Positions 33,709-45,768 are shown, counted from the first letter of the stretch. The stretch: 64,000 nt of DNA from Erinaceus europaeus (GCF_950295315.1 NC_080177.1:78337096-78401095); one strand, 5' to 3'. Notes: generated by a model not told the origin, from the letters alone. Made by a program: numbers and translations.

Positions 33709-34384
33709 AAAGTCCATCTTCTTTAGAAACACAGTCTAGAGCAGCAGCTGCCACTGGCTTGGCTGCTAGGTGGTGGCACAAAGGGGGCAGAGCCCAGCAT
33801 TGGGGCGGGGCCGGCATCTGCTCTGAGAGCTGTGTTCTGTCCCTCACCTCACCATCATCATCTCCACCATCACCCCCTGCATGAGCAAAATACATCTCTG
33901 GAGAGCCCAGTGGTGTGTACAGACAATGCCCCTGTCCAGTTTTGTCGTCACACCAGCACAGGCTTTGCACAGAAATGCAAGATGTTGTGTGTGCTTGGGA
34001 AAAACTAGGATGTTAATGGTTCCATCTCCTGAAAGGTGTTCTGGGGGTCACTTTCCCAGGCCACTATGACTGGTCTTCCCTGTGTGTGGGAGGTGGGCAC
34101 TGTTCTCCTGATGGGTACTCTAGAGGAGATGGAGGCAGGCCAGCCTTTCCCGTCAGATCTGGCCTTCTGCTGGGGCAGTTGTGGGTGGGAGTTAACATGT
34201 GGCCCTGCTGTGTCTGGGTTCGATCTGCCTTAGAATGAATATCCCCTTGTGACACTCAACTAGGAACTTTGTAAGCATCCCTAGCTGCATAAAGAATTCT
34301 CACCCCCACCCCGTGCCCCTCATATCCTTCTCAGACTTTCGAATGTTTTTTTTTTGTGTTAAGATGCACATTCTGTGAGTTATC

Positions 34385-34730
34385 TTTTTTTTTTTTTTTG
34401 GCCTCCAGGGTTATTGTCGGGGCTCAGTACCTGCACCATGAATTCACTGCTCCCAGAGGCCACTTTTTCCCTTTTGTTACCCTGGCTGCTCTACCATAGT
34501 TGTGGTTATCATTATCATTGTCACTGACGTCGTTGGTGTTGGATGGGACAGAGAGAAATAGAGAGAGGAGAGGAAGACAGAGGGGGGAGAGAAAGACAGA
34601 CACCTGCAGACCTGCTTCACTGCCTGTGAAGTGACTCCCTTGCAGGTGGGGAGCCGGGGGCTCGAACCGGGATCCTTATGCTGGTCCTTGTGCTTTGCGC
34701 CACGTGCGCTTAACCCACTGCCTGACCCCC
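34385..34730 (-). mobile_element. SINE, long form with distal module
   Basis: Antisense poly-T, 'ggcctccagggttattgtcg' to 'actgctcccagaggcc', body, 'gggctcgaaccgggatcctt', 'cgccacgtgcgcttaaccca'. An 8-bp TSD GAGTTATC is at 34377-34384 and 34731-34738. Confidence 0.93.
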
Positions 34731-34864
34731 GAGTTATCATTTCTGCAGTGCACAAGTTGGTGGGATTCAGTAGACATATGCTGCTGGACAACCATTCCAC
34801 CATTCATCTAACAGAACTTTTCTCCATCTCCAGTTGAAATTCTGTGTCTATTCAACTCGATTTC

Positions 34865-35167
34865 CTCAACCCTCCTCACCCCACCGGGGTTATTGCTGGG
34901 GTTGGTGCCTGCACTATGAACCCGTTATCCCGGCTGGCCATTTTCTTTTCTCTTCTTTTCTTTCACGGGACAGAGAGAAATGGTGGAGTGGGGATAGAGA
35001 GAGAGAGTGGGAGGGAAGGAGGGAGGGGGAAAAGAGAGAGAGAGAGAGAGACCTTCAGCACTGTTTTACCTCTCATGGTTTCCCTTGTCCCTTCAGGTGG
35101 GGAGTGGGGCCTTGAACCCAGGTCCTTGCATATGGTTAGCATGTGGTGGGCACCACCCAGTCCCCTA
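34865..35167 (-). mobile_element. SINE, long form
   Basis: Antisense: 'accggggttattgctggggt' to 'ccggctggcca' (distal module), (GA)n body at 35032-35051, 'gccttgaacccaggtccttg', 'caccacccagtcccc'. Confidence 0.8.
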
Positions 35168-35189
35168 TTGACTTTATGTATTTATGAAG

Positions 35190-35425
35190 TTGACTGGCCT
35201 ACGTATGTATAGAAGCAGGACTCCATACTATTTGTCCTTTTTTGGCTGATTGGCTTCTCTTAGCATGCTGTGTTCAGGGTGCGTGCTGCAGTGTGCCAAG
35301 ATTCCATTATCTCCTAAGGATGAATAGTGTTCCGCTCTCTATTTCCTATATGCAAGATGTGTTTTATATAATGTGTACATACAGTAATGTGCATCACATT
35401 TAATTCATTCCCATGTTGGTAGATA
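35190..35425 (-). mobile_element. Ancient L1 (L1M-type) fragment
   Basis: 'gctgattggcttctcttagc', 'aagattccattatctcctaa' and 'ggatgaatagtgttccgctc' follow the antisense order of old L1 3' ends (cttagcataatg...ctgaataatattcc). Confidence 0.6.
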
Positions 35426-35649
35426 TTTGGAGAAAAGAGGAGGTTCATTGCACACCACTCATTTCCTTTGACAACTCAAATTCGAGACAAGAGACCCAAC
35501 TTAGTAGTCACGTTGGGAACTTAACTATCTCAGGAGGGAAGTGACTATATACCATACTCTTCTCTTAACTTATATCTTGGGAAAGCGTATCTTGATTCTG
35601 ATGGACACTGTCTGAACTGTGTTTCACTTCCTAACTAAGGATTTCTTCC

Positions 35650-35651
35650 CA

Positions 35652-35702
<51 letters not shown>

Positions 35703-35873
35703 TTCTTCTTCTTCTTCTTCTTCTTCTTCTTCTTCTCCTCCTCCTCCTCCTCCTCCTCCTCCTCCTCCTCCTCCTCCTCCTCCTCCTCCTCCTCTTCTTC
35801 TTCTTCTTCTTCTTCTTCTTCTTCTTCTTCTTCTGCTTCTGCTTCTGCTTCTTCTTCTTCTGCTCTTCTGATT
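35650..35873. repeat. (TTC)n(TCC)n(TTC)n triplet array, about 220 bp
   Basis: Almost pure polypyrimidine on the + strand: TTC units, then about 18 TCC units (roughly 35735-35792), then TTC units and a few TGCTTC units. It is attached to the tail of the antisense SINE at 35874. Confidence 0.97.
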
Positions 35874-36069
35874 TATTTACTATTGAATAGAGAGACAGAG
35901 AGAAATTGATAGGCAAGGGAGGATAGAAATAGGGAAAGAGACAGAAAGACACCTGAAGCCCCTGCTTCACCACTTGTGAAGTTTTCTTCCTGTTTGGACC
36001 GGGGCCCCAATGCCGGTTCTTGCACACTGTAATGTGTGCGCCCAACTAGGTGCGCCACTGCCCGGCTCC
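35874..36069 (-). mobile_element. SINE type B
   Basis: Antisense: 'tttatttactattgaataga', 'gaagcccctgcttcaccact', 'gcacactgtaatgtgtgcgc', 'gtgcgccactgcccggctcc'. Confidence 0.9.
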
Positions 36070-36235
36070 CAGAAAATATAATATTAAGTCAGTCTATTTA
36101 TTTGACAGGAGATAAAGAACATATAACACAAGAGACTGTGGGGGGCGGGATATGCCCCTAGTGGAGCAGCTGACTTGCCACACGGGTCCTGTAGTACATG
36201 TTCCAGAGGGGAACTCTGACTTCTCTCTTTATCTT

Positions 36236-36445
36236 TTCTTTTTCCCTATTCTTTCTTTCCTTCTTTCCTCCCTCCCTCCCTTCCTTCCTTCCTTTTTCCA
36301 CTCCTTCCTTCCTCTCTCCCTCCCTCTCTCCCTCCCTTCCTTCCTTCCTCCCTCCCTCCCTCTCTCCCTTCCTTCCTTCCTTCCTCCACTCCTTCCTCCC
36401 TCCCTCCCTCCCTTCCTTCTTTCATTCCTGCCTTCCTCTCTAAAC
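36236..36445. repeat. TTCC/TCCC polypyrimidine tract
   Basis: About 200 bp of TTCC, TCCC and CTCC units on the + strand, in a region whose flanks resemble a degraded SINE. Confidence 0.95.
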
Positions 36446-37094
36446 ACTTTATTTATTGGATAGATACAGACTCAGACTTTCTTGGTAGATGCTGATTCTG
36501 GGTTGCTTAGTGGGGCAAGATGCCTCACACAGAGCTGTACAACTAGCGCACATAATTAAGGATAGAGGTGTTCAGGAGAATGAAGCACCCCCAGTGGACT
36601 TTGAGAAGAAGGACTCTCTGTCAAGTGTCTGGTGTGAGCTGGTGATGAAGCATCGCATGTGCGTTATGCTTGGGAATGATCCCAGATCAGGAGGGAGGAG
36701 GAAAGCATACCCCTGGACCAGAGAATGAGAAAAGGTAGCAGTGTTTTCATCCATTTAGACAGACCAGCTACCATAAAGGATTGCCTTTGGGACTGAAATT
36801 CAGGTGCCTCAGAGAGAGAGAGCTGCAGGGCATGGCGCAGACCAAGCGTAGGAAAGCCAGCAGTGCCGAGGAGGTGGAGAGCCCCTCTTCCTGTGCAGCC
36901 ACAGGGCGCAAGGAGATGCCAGCATGTGAGCCAGAGAGCACCTGTCCTCCCAGCAGCTACCGGCCCAGCTTGAAGGATGCTGCCTGCAGCATGTGGGCCT
37001 TGGCTTCTCAGCTAGCAGATTGTCCAAGGGGGAACTTGGGAACAGTCTCCCATTTTTTTCAGGTACTAGTATAGTAGTAGGCTAAACCTGCTTC

Positions 37095-37262
37095 TGCATC
37101 CCACAATGACCTGGCTTCATACTCCCAGAGGATTAAAGAATGGGAAAGCTATCCATGGAGGGGAGGGGATATGGAGTTCTGGTGGTGGGAATTGTGTGGA
37201 GTTGTACCCGTCTTATCCTATGATTTTGCCAGTGTTTCCTTTTCATAAATAAAATTTAAAAA
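37095..37262 (+). mobile_element. L1 3' end
   Basis: 'gatatggagttctggtggtg', 'gaattgtgtggagttgtacc' and an AATAAAATTTAAAAAAA tail: the same 3' terminus as at 30950-31055. Confidence 0.75.
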
Positions 37263-37279
37263 AAGAAACTGAATACTGA

Positions 37280-37500
37280 AGATCAGTTTTTTAAAATTAT
37301 TTTTATTTATTGGATAAAGATAGCCAGAAACCAAGAGGGTAATAGAAGGAGACAGAAAGACACCTGCAGCACTACTTCACTACTTGCAAAGCTTTCTCCC
37401 TGCAGGTAGGGAGCAGGGGCTTGAACCTGGGTCCTTGTGCATTGTAATATGCATAACCAGGCGCTCAACCAGGTGGCGCTCAACCAGGTGCCTGAAGCTA
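37280..37500 (-). mobile_element. SINE type B with duplicated head segment
   Basis: Antisense: 'tattggataaagatagccag', 'gcagcactacttcactactt', 'gcttgaacctgggtccttgt'. The 'ggcgctcaaccaggt' segment of the tRNA head is present twice. 'gatcagttttt' flanks both sides as a likely TSD. Confidence 0.88.
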
Positions 37501-38069
37501 GATCAGTTTTATGTGGACTCAATCCAATGTGAACATGCATCTCTGGATGCCTTTGGGGTAGCTTTCTCCCAAGGGGTTCCAGTCTGGGCAAGACTGAAAT
37601 TGGCATGTCATGACTGAACTCCTTCAGACATTAGGTCCTTGACTTCACCTGTGGATGTGTCTTATGGTAGCCTCACTTAGAGTCGTTCTGTGGTGGTAGT
37701 GACTCCCCAGTATATTCTGGGGCTCTGGGGGTGGTTCCAGTGAAAACATTCCCAAATGAGTCTCCTTTCCTCTGCATGGAAACAAAAGCTCTTTCCTTTA
37801 AAACTTTAAAACAGTAGAGTTTTACTGTTTAAGAGGTGCTTTTAATTGCACTCTATTCAGATTGCTGCATAGTCATCAGCTTGATCACATTACTAGTATT
37901 ACCCTTCATTTATTTTCTTTATTTTATTATTATTATTATTATTTTTTACCAGAGCGCTGATCAGCTCATACGTACCTTACAAAATGTATACTGAAATAGG
38001 ATACATATAAAAATACTTAACAGACAAATTTAAATGACAAAAATTTTGGATGGATATATAATTAAATCA

Positions 38070-38106
38070 TTACACCATATATATATATGTATATATATAT
38101 ATATCT
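38070..38106. repeat. (TA)n-rich tract
   Basis: TATATATATGTATATATATATAT-type sequence. Confidence 0.85.
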
Positions 38107-39520
38107 TTCCAGAATTTTATATCATTTGCTATGTAAACACATAGTACATATTTGCTATATGCTACTTTTATTATCTGCTATGAACTTATCCCTCCAAAGA
38201 TTCTGCTAAACTCGTCTTTTAGGTGTTTTACATCTTAAATGCATTGCTTCTTGGAGGATGTGTCGTATGCGTCAGGCTACATCTTCTGCAAAGCACTGAC
38301 ACGGGTGATGTCTTCTTATTTTCTTGGGATGGGGAGAAAGTTATACTGAACAAGCAAATTATTCCCCTTATGATTTATAAGGGGGGAGTCTTTAGCGTTT
38401 TCCTGTAAATATTTGGATAATAAACACTATAGGCTCTGCAGACCAGACCAGGTTGACCACTATTCACTCAGTCCTGGGCTAGTAGCATGAAAGCAGGCCA
38501 TAGACAAGAAGTGAATAGTAAGTATCAGATCACTAAATTGGAGGACATACCAGGAATTTTTAAGACCCTTTTTAAATGTCAGGACTGAGGAGAGAGAAGA
38601 GGCTTGCTTCAGCAGAAGAGCTCATCTATAATAGAAGCTATATTGAGGCCTATTTGTACAAATGTTTTTAGGGTCAAAAAAATATTCCACCACAGATTTC
38701 AGAAAGTTGTCTACAGATTTTTCTAGTCTTATGTCGAGTCCAAACTACAGTATGTACCTTGCTCATCAAAAGTATCTATAAAGAATCCAGCTAGTCTGTG
38801 GGTTGGCTATGGGTAATAGCAACTACCTGAGGCTATGAGTACTGATGTCAGCTAACAATGGCAGCTGATGTACAAATAAAAGCTCAGCTGACTGTAGGTG
38901 ATGAGTGAGGGAAGGATAACTTGGGGGCTGTGGAGTGTTTATAGTTAAATAGTCCCTTCCTGTGACTACAATGAACGGTCGGTCACTGAATGTTGAATTC
39001 TGTGTTTCCTTGAGATCGTTGGTTGCAGGAGTATCAAGGATGGTACTGGAGGCGTTCCCTTCTAACCTGGCTCCTTGCGGTCAAATTTAGAACCAGAACA
39101 CTTTCCCAAGTGCTTGTCTAATGTCCCAAAGAAACGATAGATACTGTTCCTCCATGGGTGACAGAGAAGTTGTCTGATGCCAGACCTGTTGCTGAACTGA
39201 AGCCTTTTTTACAGATTGAAGAGGGATGTTTAATATGGTGGAAGAGTGGTCTAATAATTGGTTGTGCCAGGGGATGGTAGCAAGAAATGCTTTTGCCATT
39301 GGCAGAGGATGCTCAATTCTTTGGAGCGATTCAGTATCTTTTCAGATCGCAGCGTACCTTTTAGTGGAATTTATCGCTAAATTCCCCAAGTTAGTGTCAA
39401 ATTTCCTTAATAGGGCAGGGATTCAAAGTCTACTCCATTTCTTCCATTTCTCCACCCTGTGGTCATACCTAAGTGTCAGTTTCTTAGACACAGACTAGAA
39501 GGAAAAAGATCCTTCACACC

Positions 39521-39800
39521 AGGGGGCCAGGCAGTGGCACACCAGTGACTCACGTGACGCACAAGGATGCCTGTTCCAGCCCTCCAGCTCCTCACCTCCT
39601 CACCTGCTGGGGGGGGGGGGTGGCGCTTCACAAGTGATGAAGCAGGTCTGCAGCTGTCTATCTATCTTTCTGTCTCCTCTCTATCTTCCCTTGTTCTCTC
39701 GATTTCTCTCTATGTTATACTATGAAATGGAAACAATGGTCACCAGGAGCAGTGGAGTCATAGTGCTGGCACTGAGCCCCAGCCACTAGTCCTGGAGGCA

Positions 39801-39835
<35 letters not shown>

Positions 39836-39858
39836 ATAAATAAATAAATAAATAAAAA
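39521..39858 (+). mobile_element. SINE, long form with distal module and tetranucleotide tail
   Basis: Sense. 'gggccaggcagtggcacacc', 'tgatgaagcaggtctgcagc', distal module 'caccaggagcagtggagtca' to 'gtcctggaggcaaaa', then (TAAC)n 39803-39835 and (TAAA)n to 39858. Flanks share an imperfect repeat (CTTCACACCAG/CTTTACACCAA). Confidence 0.88.
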
Positions 39859-40467
39859 TTCTTTACACCAAAGGTGAGAACAGCACAGTTCCTTACCCCA
39901 GAACAGAAGTGCTTTCTTGGGGAGATGTGAGTGTCTGTGGTCATCAATGACTTAGCACCAACCAGCTTGGCTGATGCGGTTATGTTAGTAGTGTCAACAA
40001 TGACCCCTTGGCGAGACACAACCACAGCTGAGATGGGGTTGGGAGTCCTAGTGGAGCACTAGTTGGGGGAAAGTTGTTTTGCTTATTTTTAAGTCATCAT
40101 GAGACCCTGCTGTGTTATATTGGGAATAATGTGCAAGGACTAAGAACTTGTTTTCCACCCTATTCAGTAGTTGACACCGCTGCATTAGAATTAACTGAAA
40201 ATAACTGTGTAAGGGCCTAAAAGTACAGAAAAGATTAACAGCAAGGGATTGTGTTTCCAGGAATGAGCAATAGGTCCTCTAAGGTAAAAAGAAAAAAAAT
40301 GATAGGATTGGGGGTGGTGGCGGGAGCTAGCTAGATGTCAGTTATCAGTCAGATATTGTTTTGAAAAAGACTGACCAGTTGATTTTGGTCACCAGAGGAT
40401 GGAAGAAACACCTTGGAGCTAAGGATAAACTGACAAAGAGTTCTTTAACAGCAAAATTTTCTTTTCC

Positions 40468-40611
40468 AGGCAGGGGTGGATAGCATAATGGTTATGCAAA
40501 CACTCCTCATGCCTGAGGCTCCAAAGTCCCAAAGTCCCAGTTTCAATTCCTTGCACCACCATAAGCCAGAGCTGAATAGTGCTGTGGTGAAAAAAAAAAA
40601 AAGAAAAAAAG
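40468..40611 (+). mobile_element. SINE type C with perfect TSD
   Basis: Sense: A box TAGCATAATGG at 40481-40491, B-box region at 40539-40550, 'cataagccagagctgaatag' and A-rich tail. A perfect 12-bp TSD ATTTTCTTTTCC lies at 40456-40467 and 40612-40623. Confidence 0.92.
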
Positions 40612-41159
40612 ATTTTCTTTTCCTATTGAGGATGTTAAGGAACACTCTGATTGCCAGGCATTTCTTCTGTGTAGAGTCAGGGGCATAAGTCGTAGGTGAT
40701 CTTTGGGAGTCTCATCTGGCACTGAGATACTTTGAATCATAGCTGGGTAGCCTGCAAGGTTCAGTGCCTGCCTCATCACCAGGGAGGGAGAGGCATGGGG
40801 AAAGCTAGTCTCATGAAAATGTGTATTATGACCCTTAACTAAAATCGTAATTCTATTCATACTGAAGCATTATCCCATGTCTGTTTGGGGATACCCATTA
40901 CTTTTGGTAGTGTGAGATACTGGACAGTGACTATAGTGACAAGAGATAATTTCTTCCAGAAAGACACCAAGTATGTGAAAAAAATTTTTTTCAAAGGAAC
41001 AGTGAGAAACAACTGAAAAGGACAGTAAGGCCGACAGGTTCCAAGGTGAAAATGGTTCTACCATCTGAGTTCCATTCCAGTTCTCATCTTATCAGATGCT
41101 ACCAAACCCAACATCATCCTTGGTGCTTGGATTTAATACCTGCTCATTGGATCTTTGTT

Positions 41160-41285
41160 ATTATTATCACTACCAGAGCACTGCTCAGCTCTGGCTTATG
41201 GTGTTGTGAGGGACTGAACCTGGGACTTTGGAGCCTCAGGCTGAGAGACTCTGCATAACATAACCCCTATCCTCTCTCCTCCACC
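41160..41285 (-). mobile_element. SINE type C
   Basis: Antisense: 'gagcactgctcagctctggc', 'gagggactgaacctgggact', 'gcctcaggctgagagactct'. Confidence 0.88.
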
Positions 41286-41433
41286 TTTGTCATTGGTTCT
41301 AGATGTTATTCTCAGCTTGATCTTAGTTGAATGATCAAAATCACATTCATAGTTGTCTACTCCCTTTTCTACAACTTAAGGGAAGAAAAAAAAGGCAAAA
41401 TTAATTGTATACGTGAAAAAAATTCTGCTTGGG

Positions 41434-41649
41434 GGGGGCTGGGTGGTGGCGTACCTGGTTGAGCACACACATTACAATGTGTAAGGACCCAGCTTCAAGC
41501 CCCCAGCCCCCACCTGCAAGGGGAAAGCTTCACAAGTGGTGAAGCAGGGCTGCATGGGTCTCTGTTGCTCTCTATCTCCCCCTGCCTCTCAATTTCTGGC
41601 TGTCTCTATCAAATGAATAAAGAAACTAAAAAAAATTATTTTAATGTTT
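41434..41649 (+). mobile_element. SINE type B, full length and young
   Basis: Sense: A-box region TGGCGTACCTGG at 41447-41458, B-box region 'agcttcaagcc' near 41491, 'tggtgaagcagggctgcatg', tail of A-rich repeats. A perfect 18-bp TSD AAAAAAATTCTGCTTGGG is at 41416-41433 and 41650-41667. Confidence 0.96.
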
Positions 41650-42089
41650 AAAAAAATTCTGCTTGGGAAAATAAATGATCGAGTTTGTATGTTCCCCCTA
41701 CCTAGGTAATTTAAAAACAAGCTCCTATAGAATAATTTTGTTCTGTGCTTAATTTTAAGAAAGACTGTGGTGCACTGTACTTAATGTGTGAAGTCAACTT
41801 TCTATAGACCAGAAATACAAAAAAGGGTAGGGATGGAGAAGGTTTGTATAAAAAGGGGTGAAGGAAGGACATGAATTGCTATCATGGACACCTAACAGTA
41901 AAACTTGGACTTGGCTGAGGTTTGGGCTCAGACAGACTGGCAGTAATGTATCTTTAGTTAAAATATATCATTTCCCCTCCATAGACATTAACCTTCCACC
42001 CATAATTGAAAAGCAGATCAATGCATTTTCATCACATGCTGTTACTTTGTCTAATGACCCTCTGATTATTGGCTTGCTTTATGCTGCTG

Positions 42090-42160
42090 ATCAATTAATC
42101 AAACATTTATTGAGTGCCTTCCATGTTGCAAGACTATGTTATGCTTTATTGGATGTAAAC
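42090..42160 (+). mobile_element. Ancient L2/MIR-like fragment
   Basis: 'aacatttattgagtgccttc' and 'catgttgcaagactatgtta' match the ancient 'tttattgagtgcctactatgtgcc...' end. Confidence 0.6.
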
Positions 42161-43543
42161 AAGAAACAAAGGGGGCCTGACATAAGCCTGGGGGAGCAGT
42201 TGCTATGTGCTAGTTGACTGTAGGCTTCTTACAGATGGTAGCTGGTTAAGGTCACACACGGCTCTTGTGGGTTACGATTACTGCTCCTAGTTCACAGAAA
42301 TGGGAGTTAGGGCGCAAGGAGACCAAGCTGACAAAAGAAATAGTGAGAGCTAGTAAAGTCTGATTTTTCCCAGTTGAGGGTTTCCTGGCTATAAAACACT
42401 CTTCACTATATAGGACACCTTTTCTGTCCTTAAGAAAGAGTCAGGTGGTTAGCCTACTATTCAAGGCAGGCCCATTTAGAATGAAGTGGCATGTTCATGC
42501 CACAAGATGTGAATACCCAGCAGGTTCATCGTGGTGTTTGAAGTAGTAGGGGAGGTCTTCACAGGAAGACGGAGTTGGAATGGGCAAATAAAAAGCAGGT
42601 TCCTGAGAGAAACAGAGGGAAGTACTCAGCAAAAGCTCAGGTTTAAGCAGGTATCCTTGGTCTGGAACCAATGCAGAGATGGCCCTGAATGGACGGGCAG
42701 GACAGGCAGAGGCCTGCGGCTGTGGGGAGAAGTCATAGGAGTGTCAGTAGCCTCTTCACTGAGAAGGAACTTGATCTGCTACTACAGAGACTTGAACATG
42801 GTCCTTCCTGAGTTACTGGGCAGGATGAAAGTGATGGATGGGGGCACCCGGCATGCCAAGATATGTGGGCTCCACCAGGCTGCCTCTGACCCTAGCATGG
42901 CCATGGGCGCTGAACCCTTCTGGGGGAAAGAAGTGAAAGAAGTGATCTGGATTTGTAACCGAACCTCAGCGTATCCTGTCTCCATGTGATGCTTGTCTCA
43001 CTGAAGAGATACTTGTCTTACTTTGCGTTGAACAATTTTGTGGATGTTTTCTACCAGGTATTGGTCAGAGACCAAAGAATCAGCTATCTCACTAGTGGTC
43101 TGCAGAGTACCCGGGGAGGATTGGTCCAGGAAATCTTTGTGTCTGAGAGACCAGTTTCCATCTGGGATCAAAGCTATGATTGTCACCCAAGTCATGGGTG
43201 AGAAAGGGTTCAACCTGAAAAGTATGCTTTAGGCCACTGGGTGATTGAATGTGGTGTGAGAAAAGCAAGGCTTGGAGTCCGACTGACGCCCTTGGGTGGG
43301 GAACTCCTGCTGGAGACCTTTAGCTGATTTGCTGGTTGGAGTCAGAGTGCAACTGTGAGTCCTGACTTATGTTTCAGTATCTGATGCTCATATCTCCCTC
43401 TCCCACTCTCTCTCTGCCTCCAACTGTTGAGAGAGATATAGTCATAGGTAAGGAATATGAACGGTGAACCCACTGAGTGTGGGCCTGATTGGTACTTGCT
43501 GACTTACTAGTTAATTTCTCCACCATGCTCTCAAAATAACTTT

Positions 43544-43766
43544 TAAAAAATCTTTTTTAATTAAAAATTTATTATCTTTATTTATTTATTGGATAAAGAT
43601 AGAAATTGAGGGGGAAGGAGGAGATAGGGAGGAAGAGTGACAGAGAGACACCTGCAGCCCTGCTTCACCACTCATAGAGCTTCCCCGGTGCAGGTAGGGG
43701 CTTGAACCTGGGTCCTTGTACATTGTAACATGTATGCTCAACCAGGCGCACCACCACCAGGCCCCT
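43544..43766 (-). mobile_element. SINE type B
   Basis: Antisense: 'tatttatttattggataaag', 'acctgcagccctgcttcacc', 'gcttgaacctgggtccttgt', 'gcgcaccaccaccaggcccc'. The flank CTCAAAATAACTTTT (43529-43543) is nearly repeated as CTCAAATTACCTTTT after it. Confidence 0.92.
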
Positions 43767-44441
43767 CAAATTACCTTTTGTAGCTGCCTTGTCAGGGGTT
43801 GCTGTTCTGCTGGTCTTCAGTTTAGAGTCTCTCCATGCTCATTATTTGCTTTGAAGATTCAGGGACACAGGGATGATTGTCTTGGTTGAAATATGGTTAA
43901 GAGTGGCTGAGTCCTGGAATGAAATGTTTATCTGATAATACAGCATGGAGGCCCACAATAGAATACTCACCACCTTCCCTCTGAGAGAAGGAAAGACAGT
44001 GAGATTCTGGCCTCTGGACCCAGCCGTCTGCCCCTCATATCTAACACTGTCTCCCCACAGCCTTGCTCAGTCCCTCTGTCTTTCCTCTGCCGTGGGACCT
44101 TAAGATTGATGTAGATCTGATGCTGTCTGCGCGTGGTTCTCTGTCTGTGCCTGTCTCACCGTCCACCCACAGCACTTACACAGTGGGTCCAGCTGTCACT
44201 GAGTGCTCCACAGAAAACAGCCAGGCCTGCCTCCAATGGTCACATTAGGCCTCCTGCAGGCAGCCCTGAGAGTTGATTTTTGCTCTGCAGAGGTCTGAGA
44301 AGGCTGGCGTGAAAAGAAGGTCTTGCTTGCTGACTGGGGGGCGGGGGTGGGTGGGTGGGCAGGTCTTCTCAGACAATAACTTGTCCTCTCTGCTCCCTCT
44401 CCCTTAATTCCAGGAAACTTTCTGCAGCTCGCTCTAGGCAG

Positions 44442-44462
44442 CCCCCCCCCCCCCCCCCCCCC
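44442..44462. repeat. C homopolymer run
   Basis: About 20 consecutive C. A shorter G run lies about 100 bp before it at 44335-44346. Confidence 0.95.
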
Positions 44463-44784
44463 GCCCAGCATCTTCCCACCCCAACCCTTTTTCAGTAGTC
44501 TCTGCCGTGCTAATCACGGCTCATTTCTGCTACAGGCCTCATTTGGGGAAAGAGCACTCCAGGGCCCCCAAAATATGCAGAGAGAAATTAAGGATGCTTG
44601 GCCAGATGAGTCAGCCTGTCACCACTGGGACTGTCGCCCTCCTCCCCAGAAAGCCCCGTACCTTATTCTAGGTCTCACTGGGAGAGAATTCCTCTTGAAT
44701 TTTTGCTCTGCACTGGGTAAGGCTGGCTTTGCCTTCAAGGGGAGCAAATGGGAACCAGACTCCCTAAGCCCCAACTAGAATCGA

Positions 44785-44965
44785 TCATAGATTCTCAGTT
44801 CATTGTCTTCTGTAACCGCCCAGTGGGGTGGGACCCATTTTACAGCTGAAGAAATGGAGGCAGCGAGAGGTGAACTGGTTACTTGCCCCAGGCCTGGCAC
44901 AAGTACCTGTCTGACTTCAAAGGCTGTGCTCTTTTCTTTGTAAACATTGCTCAGAGATGGGCGGT
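44785..44965 (+). mobile_element. Ancient MIR
   Basis: 'cccattttacagctgaagaa', 'atggaggcagcgagaggtga' and 'acttgccccaggcctggcac' follow the MIR core in order. Confidence 0.8.
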
Positions 44966-45344
44966 CCTCCTGCCTCCTGCCTCCTCCCTTCCTTAAAGCA
45001 GCAGCACTAGACTTCAGCTCATTCTTCTTACTCCCCTCCTCCATTTCCTCTAAGGAACCTTCCGGTGGATTCTAGTAAGGAGAGTCCTGCTAGCTCTTGG
45101 GAGAAGCCATCTTGCCTGGGAGTCCTGCTCACTGCCCATTGGTTTCAGCCTTGTGGGTTTAGCTTAAACGCTAGTGAGTGTGGGTTACCCAGCCCGAGTC
45201 ACGGCCGGCTGGCCGTCACCTAGAGCCCCCTGCCCCAGCAGGCTCTCTGGACTGGGCAGTTCTGTGCACCATTTAGGGGGCTTCTGTGAATGGAGTAAAG
45301 ACTGAAGTGAACTTCCTTCACTCCCAGCAGGTCACTTTAGTTTC

Positions 45345-45640
45345 TTTTTAAAAAACTTTTTACTTTTTAGAAGTATTTATTTATTTATATTGCCACCAGG
45401 GTTATGGCTAGGGCTCGAGAGAAAATTTCCCCTTTATTTATTTATTATTATTTCATTTTGATAGGAGGATATGACAGAGAGAAATGGTGGTTGTGGGGGC
45501 TAGACAGGAATATAGAGAGACACCTGAAGCTCTGATTCTCCACTTGCCCAGCTTCCTCTCTAGTAAGTGGGAACTGGGGCTCCAGCATGGATCCTTGCAC
45601 ATGGTAATGTGTGTGCTTGATCAGGTGCACCACTACCCAC
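45345..45640 (-). mobile_element. SINE, long form, diverged
   Basis: Antisense: 'attgccaccagggttatggc' (remnant of the distal module), 'tttatttatttattattatt', purine body, 'gcacatggtaatgtgtgtgc', 'caccactacccacccc'. Confidence 0.78.
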
Positions 45641-45689
45641 CCCGGTTTACTTTGAGTGGCATATGTACACTTGAATGCATGTGCTCACG

Positions 45690-45710
45690 CACACACACAC
45701 ACACACACAC

Positions 45711-45767
<57 letters not shown>
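45690..45767. repeat. (AC)n microsatellite
   Basis: About 38 AC units with one interruption at 45711. Confidence 0.98.

Positions 45768-45768
<1 letters not shown>

Noticed and set aside
35619..36045. Poly-Ser / poly-Arg frames
   Set aside because: Translation of the TTC/TCC triplet array, not a gene.
36781..37074. 97-codon frame (LRERELQGMAQTKRRKASSA...) as a possible processed pseudogene
   Set aside because: I could not match it to any family. It ends just before an L1 3' end and may be part of that insertion or its flank.
42531..42989. 152-codon open frame in unique sequence
   Set aside because: No recognised family, no codon-level evidence, no clear splice or poly(A) context; treated as chance.
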